Origin: Cladopsammia gracilis
Lineage: Eukaryota; Cnidaria; Anthozoa; Scleractinia; Dendrophylliidae
Reading direction: 5' to 3'
NCBI GenBank assembly: GCA_022457155.1
Contig: JAJGOT010000165.1
Coordinates: 180,001-244,000 of the forward strand
Length of the DNA: 64,000 nt
The position numbers and the translations under genes are program-made. Below are positions 60,599 to 64,000 of this stretch, one piece after another. How positions within the stretch are numbered: position 1 is the first letter of the stretch; every line of letters begins with the position of its first letter. The notes beneath the pieces are model-generated. The model did not search any database. It was not told the origin of the DNA and saw only the letters and a list, made by a program, of their open reading frames with translations.

Positions 60599-61615
60599 AA
60601 CGACAGTATAAAGTGTGCAAACCCTGATTAATTCTGAACTGTTCCATTTGAAAAATTTCCTCAAGTTTCATTATTTTTGCATCTTGTTGAACGACCCAAA
60701 TCAATTGCTGTGTATTATTCGATTTACTTTTCATACGCTTTTTACATTTCAACATATTCTCATAAAATAAAATAAATAAACAAGAAAAATAAAATGGGGT
60801 CTTAGTTTTCGTAATTAGCTTTCGTTATTACGAAAACTAAGATCCCACCTGAAATGTGATAAAAACCCTGATTACGTCTGAATAAACCCTGATTAAGACA
60901 AACCCTGAGACCCACCAGAGAAGTGATAAATCAATGAAAAGACGGGGTGTTAATTGCTGTGTATTATTCGCTTTTTACATTTCAACATATTCTATTTATT
61001 AAAATAAAAATAAAATTGATAAACAAGAAAAATGAGATGGGGTCTTAGTTTTCGTAATGAGCTTTCGTAATTACGAAAACTAAGACCCACCGGAAAAGTG
61101 ATAAAAAACGTTTTCTGTTTTACAAGTAACGACACAAACCCTGATTAAGTCTGAACTGTTCCATTTAAAAAATTTCCTCAAGTTCCATTATTTTTGTAGA
61201 AAATCCCACTTAATCTTAAAGTAACCAGGTTCTTCGATCCAACCGGAAAAGCAACAAATCAAGCCATGATGTATAAACTCTCCCGCTCACCTTCAAAAAA
61301 TTGATAAATAAGAAAAATGAGATGGGGTCTTAGTTTTCGTAATGAGCTTTCGTAATCACGAAAACTAAGACCCACCAGAGAAGTGATAAATCAATGAAAA
61401 GACGGGGTGTTAATTGCTGTGTATTATTCGCTTTTTACATTTCAACATATTCTATTTATTAAAATAAAATAAAATTGATAAACAAGAAAAATGAGATGGG
61501 GGGTCTTAGTTTTCGAGGTCTTAGTTTTCGGGGTCTTAGTTTTCGGGGTCTTAGGTCTTAGGTCTTAGTTTTCGGGGTCTTAGTTTTCGGAACAACCCTG
61601 AAATGATCTGTTGAT

Positions 61616-62032
61616 CTGCTATTTATGTCACGCTGGGCCCAGCTATTTTAGATTTGTCTTTGCAGGATTTTAATTTTCATGAATCAAGCTTTATAGTCTA
61701 AAAAGGTAGCAACTAGCAAATACATACCCGGCAACTGACGACGTGCGAAAGGTGAACCGAAACCATGGTCTTGCCTGAATAAAATAGTGATCAATAATGG
61801 CGTAAACAAAGTACTCACCAGACTGCATTGACAACAGACGTTTTAGTATAAACCGGCAGCGAGCTCCACACAGATATAAAGCGTAGTGAAAGAAAGCTAA
61901 AATTACAGCCTTGACTGAGACAAACTTCAACTCTCTACAACTAGAATAGCTTATTAAGCTACAACTCTATCTGCTATAAAGCTTGGATCATGAAAATTAA
62001 AATAGCTGGGCCCAGCGTGACATAAATAGCAG
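61616..62032. mobile_element. Inverted-repeat element nested in right palindrome arm
   Basis: Ends CTGCTATTTATGTCACGCTG and its complement; arms extend about 50 bases through GGGCCCAGCTATTTTA. Absent from the corresponding place in the left arm (near 59065), so it inserted after the palindrome formed. Confidence 0.8.
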
Positions 62033-62469
62033 GAAAGACATTCACGGACAACAGATCATTTCAGATCCTGTCATGTCCAGTATTTCAGAGAGAAAAGTTA
62101 GAGAAATTCAAACCTTTCCTACATAAAAATCTACATGCCAATACTAATGGCGAAAACAACACACAACCGCCAGGCAAAAAAGGACGCTAAAATGAGGTCA
62201 AAATCTACAAGCGCGACACCACGGGAAGCTACAACCGATAGACTTGACCTCTAGTCCGCTGCACGCGGCTTTTGAAAGGTTTTAAAATTCAGTCTACACT
62301 CTACAGTCAAAACATATAAAAGGAGCAAATGACATTTAAAACATGCCAGATTAACCACACGAATGCATACATTTGTGTTATAATTATTATTTAAGAACAC
62401 CACGTGACCAGCCGATGGCAGCGCCTTTTCCCGCCGCCCCTCTCTCGAAAGGAAAAGCCCTGGGAACGA

Positions 62470-62770
62470 GGTTGACGGTCCCTAACAGACTAGACACAAC
62501 GCACAGATAGTCCCTCACTGACTCCACACAGATGGTCCCTGACAAACTCAACACAAAAATGTGCTTGAATTTTCTTTTTTTTTTTTTAATGGGCACAGAT
62601 CGTCCTTTACTGTTTATAGTCCCACACTCTCTGCGCACAGACAGTCCCTTAGTGATTATGCACAATTGACCTCTTTCTGGGTCGACACAAAACAAATCCT
62701 GAATTGAAATAAAGTAAATAAAATAAAAATAAATAAATAACTAAATAAATAAATAAATAAATAAATAAAA
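62470..62770. repeat. Imperfect tandem units and AAAT microsatellite
   Basis: Several copies of CACAGATGGTCCCT-like words (62500-62660), followed by an AAAT/AAATA run at 62705-62770. Confidence 0.7.
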
Positions 62771-63425
62771 GTCAACCGCCTCCAGCGGAGAGCACCAATA
62801 GAACGAATTAACATACGACAACTCCTTAAATACACTTACCAAATCCCTTGATACTACATAACAACAAGAGCATATTTTTCAACTAATTTATTCAAAAACG
62901 CAGAAAAATCTTATCCTCTAGTCTCAATTCCACAATGAATTCACGGCTCTTTTTTTTTTTTTCAAAAATATAACACACGTTCTCTAAATCTTCTCCTTTC
63001 TTGCACCTTAAAAAAAATCTAGCTGTAATCTAACGCATTAACGAGATGGCTTCAAAAGCCTTTGATTAGTTTTTCCTACCACTCGTGCGGTTATTCAGCG
63101 TACATGTGTATGTGTATACCCGTATATTTTGTTTAGTTTACCTTCCTTCGCTTGGTTTGTCCGGGAGAATTTGTTATTCGTTTATTTTTGTCACATAACC
63201 GCCGCTTTGTTTGTGTTGTGCACTGTTTTATCTTTCCCGTTTGTTTAAAGTGTTATTCCCTTCCACGTGTTTACTCTCTCTCCCTGGGGACCTGGGGAGT
63301 AGCATTTTGCGTTCAACGTTTGACTTTTGCCACACCTCTGCGGCATCGGTCTTGGCTGTTATTGTTGGCTTTCGCATTATTTATTTTTCACACAGAGGTG
63401 CTGAGGGTTAGCACTAAGATTAAGA
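62771..63425. other. Spacer, nothing recognised
   Basis: The 101-aa plus ORF at 63152-63457 is Cys/Leu/Phe-rich and unrecognised. The word TAACGCATTAACGAGATGGC (near 63031) recurs near 47912 and 51465 in either orientation. Confidence 0.4.
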
Positions 63426-63999
63426 AGGAAAAGAATAATGTAAGGCTGGGAAAATAAAGACAAAAGCAGAAAAAGAAAAGGAAGGAAAAGGAAGAAGGAA
63501 AGAGGAAGGAAAAGAGAGCAAGAAACAAAAGAAAGGCTAAAAAAAGGCAAGGAATAAAAGGATAAGAAGAGAAAGGAAAGAGGAAGGAGAGAAACAAACA
63601 AATAGTACAAGGAGAAAATGAAAGGATGAAGGAAAAAAAAAAGAAAGGAAAAGAACGAAGGAAAGAACAAGAAAAAGGAAGGAGAGAAAAAAAAAAGAAA
63701 AAAAAAAGAAACCAAAAAAATGAAAGTAAAATTAAAAAAAGGAAGGAGACGGAAGGAAAGAGAGGGAGAGAAACAAACAGAATAATAGAAGGAGAAAAAG
63801 AGGGAATAAAAAAAAAGGGGAAAAGAAAAAGGAAGAAAGAAAGAAAGAAAGAACGAAAGAAAGAAGAGAAGAGTGAAGGAAAGAAGAAGAGAAAGGAAAA
63901 AAAAGGAAGGAAAAGAGGAAAGAAAAAGAGATAAGGATGATTAAAAGAAAGAAAGAAAAAATAAAGGACGAGCGATGGAAAGAGGAAGCGAAAAGCCAC
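63426..63999 (+). repeat. 570-bp purine tract
   Basis: Nearly pure A/G on the plus strand, with GGAA and GAAA blocks, running off the window end. The Phe/Ser-rich minus ORFs and Lys/Glu-rich plus ORFs here are composition artefacts. Confidence 0.9.
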
Positions 64000-64000
64000 C

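Larger units (their letters stand above)
58735..62335. mobile_element. 3.6-kb palindromic element with CTTAGTTTTCG repeats
   Basis: Left arm from about 58735 and right arm to about 62335 are inverted copies; shared landmarks include GTCAAGTCTCTGTCTGTCG near 58870 and the part around 'aaggtttgaatttctctaac' near 59004. Next to the arms are short tandem repeats of CGAAAACTAAGACC (59082-59170) and GTCTTAGTTTTCGGG (61497-61590). The interior carries at least six further inverted copies of the motif GTCTTAGTTTTCGTAATTAC (near 59208, 59381, 59664, 60278, 60799, 61040, 61327). No protein is recognised. Confidence 0.85.

Noticed and set aside
63388..63999. 203-aa Phe/Ser-rich minus ORF and Lys/Glu-rich plus ORF
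   Set aside because: Both are produced by the purine tract composition.
1..64000. CRISPR arrays, operons or bacterial features
   Set aside because: Tandem repeats lack spacer structure, and genes have introns; this is a eukaryotic chromosome.

Overview
The window is animal nuclear DNA, most likely from a stony coral or a close hexacorallian relative. The protein-coding genes have many short exons with GT/AG introns. Introns and spacers are packed with small inverted-repeat transposons, tRNA-derived repeats and minisatellites. The segment encoding '...KGKALGTRL' near 58.6 kb resembles a repeat often seen in coral gene models. The species assignment is an inference; no rRNA or mitochondrial marker is present.

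Four genes could be assembled exon by exon with consistent splice phases. (1) COPS3, COP9 signalosome subunit 3, on the minus strand: 14 exons from 18514 down to 1364, 420 aa. (2) A head-to-head neighbour on the plus strand, 122 bp between start codons, which I read as MAJIN, the membrane-anchored member of the meiotic telomere complex TERB1-TERB2-MAJIN: 9 exons, 18636 to 34031, with an uncertain C-terminal exon. (3) Inside MAJIN intron 5, on the opposite strand, a nearly complete hAT transposon (24722-28997) with an intact four-exon transposase of 883 aa. (4) A membrane-anchored short-chain dehydrogenase of the retinol/hydroxysteroid dehydrogenase type, minus strand, four exons, 46207 to 41672. 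A few small single-exon ORFs (35.9-36.2, 40.1-40.9, 51.1 kb) are possible but unproven.

The rest is mobile and repetitive DNA. At least nine inverted-repeat elements sit between TTAA tetranucleotides (piggyBac-like target sites). Four of them lie end to end at 30.5-31.6 kb, one splits a LINE remnant and one splits the arm of a larger palindrome. Two large fold-back elements (48.5-51.0 and 58.7-62.3 kb) have arms of hundreds of bases carrying their own minisatellites; the first encloses a frameshifted protein-coding remnant with CxxC motifs. A 1.15-kb repeat occurs in intron 3 of COPS3 and, inverted, in intron 2 of the dehydrogenase gene; the COPS3 copy has a 15-bp target duplication that overlaps a splice donor. 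From 52 to 64 kb there is no convincing gene: tandem duplications, poly-G runs, the large palindrome and a terminal purine tract.

Functionally, COPS3 (protein deneddylation) and MAJIN (meiotic telomere attachment) may share one bidirectional promoter containing a YY1-like site. The dehydrogenase is an unrelated metabolic gene further along.
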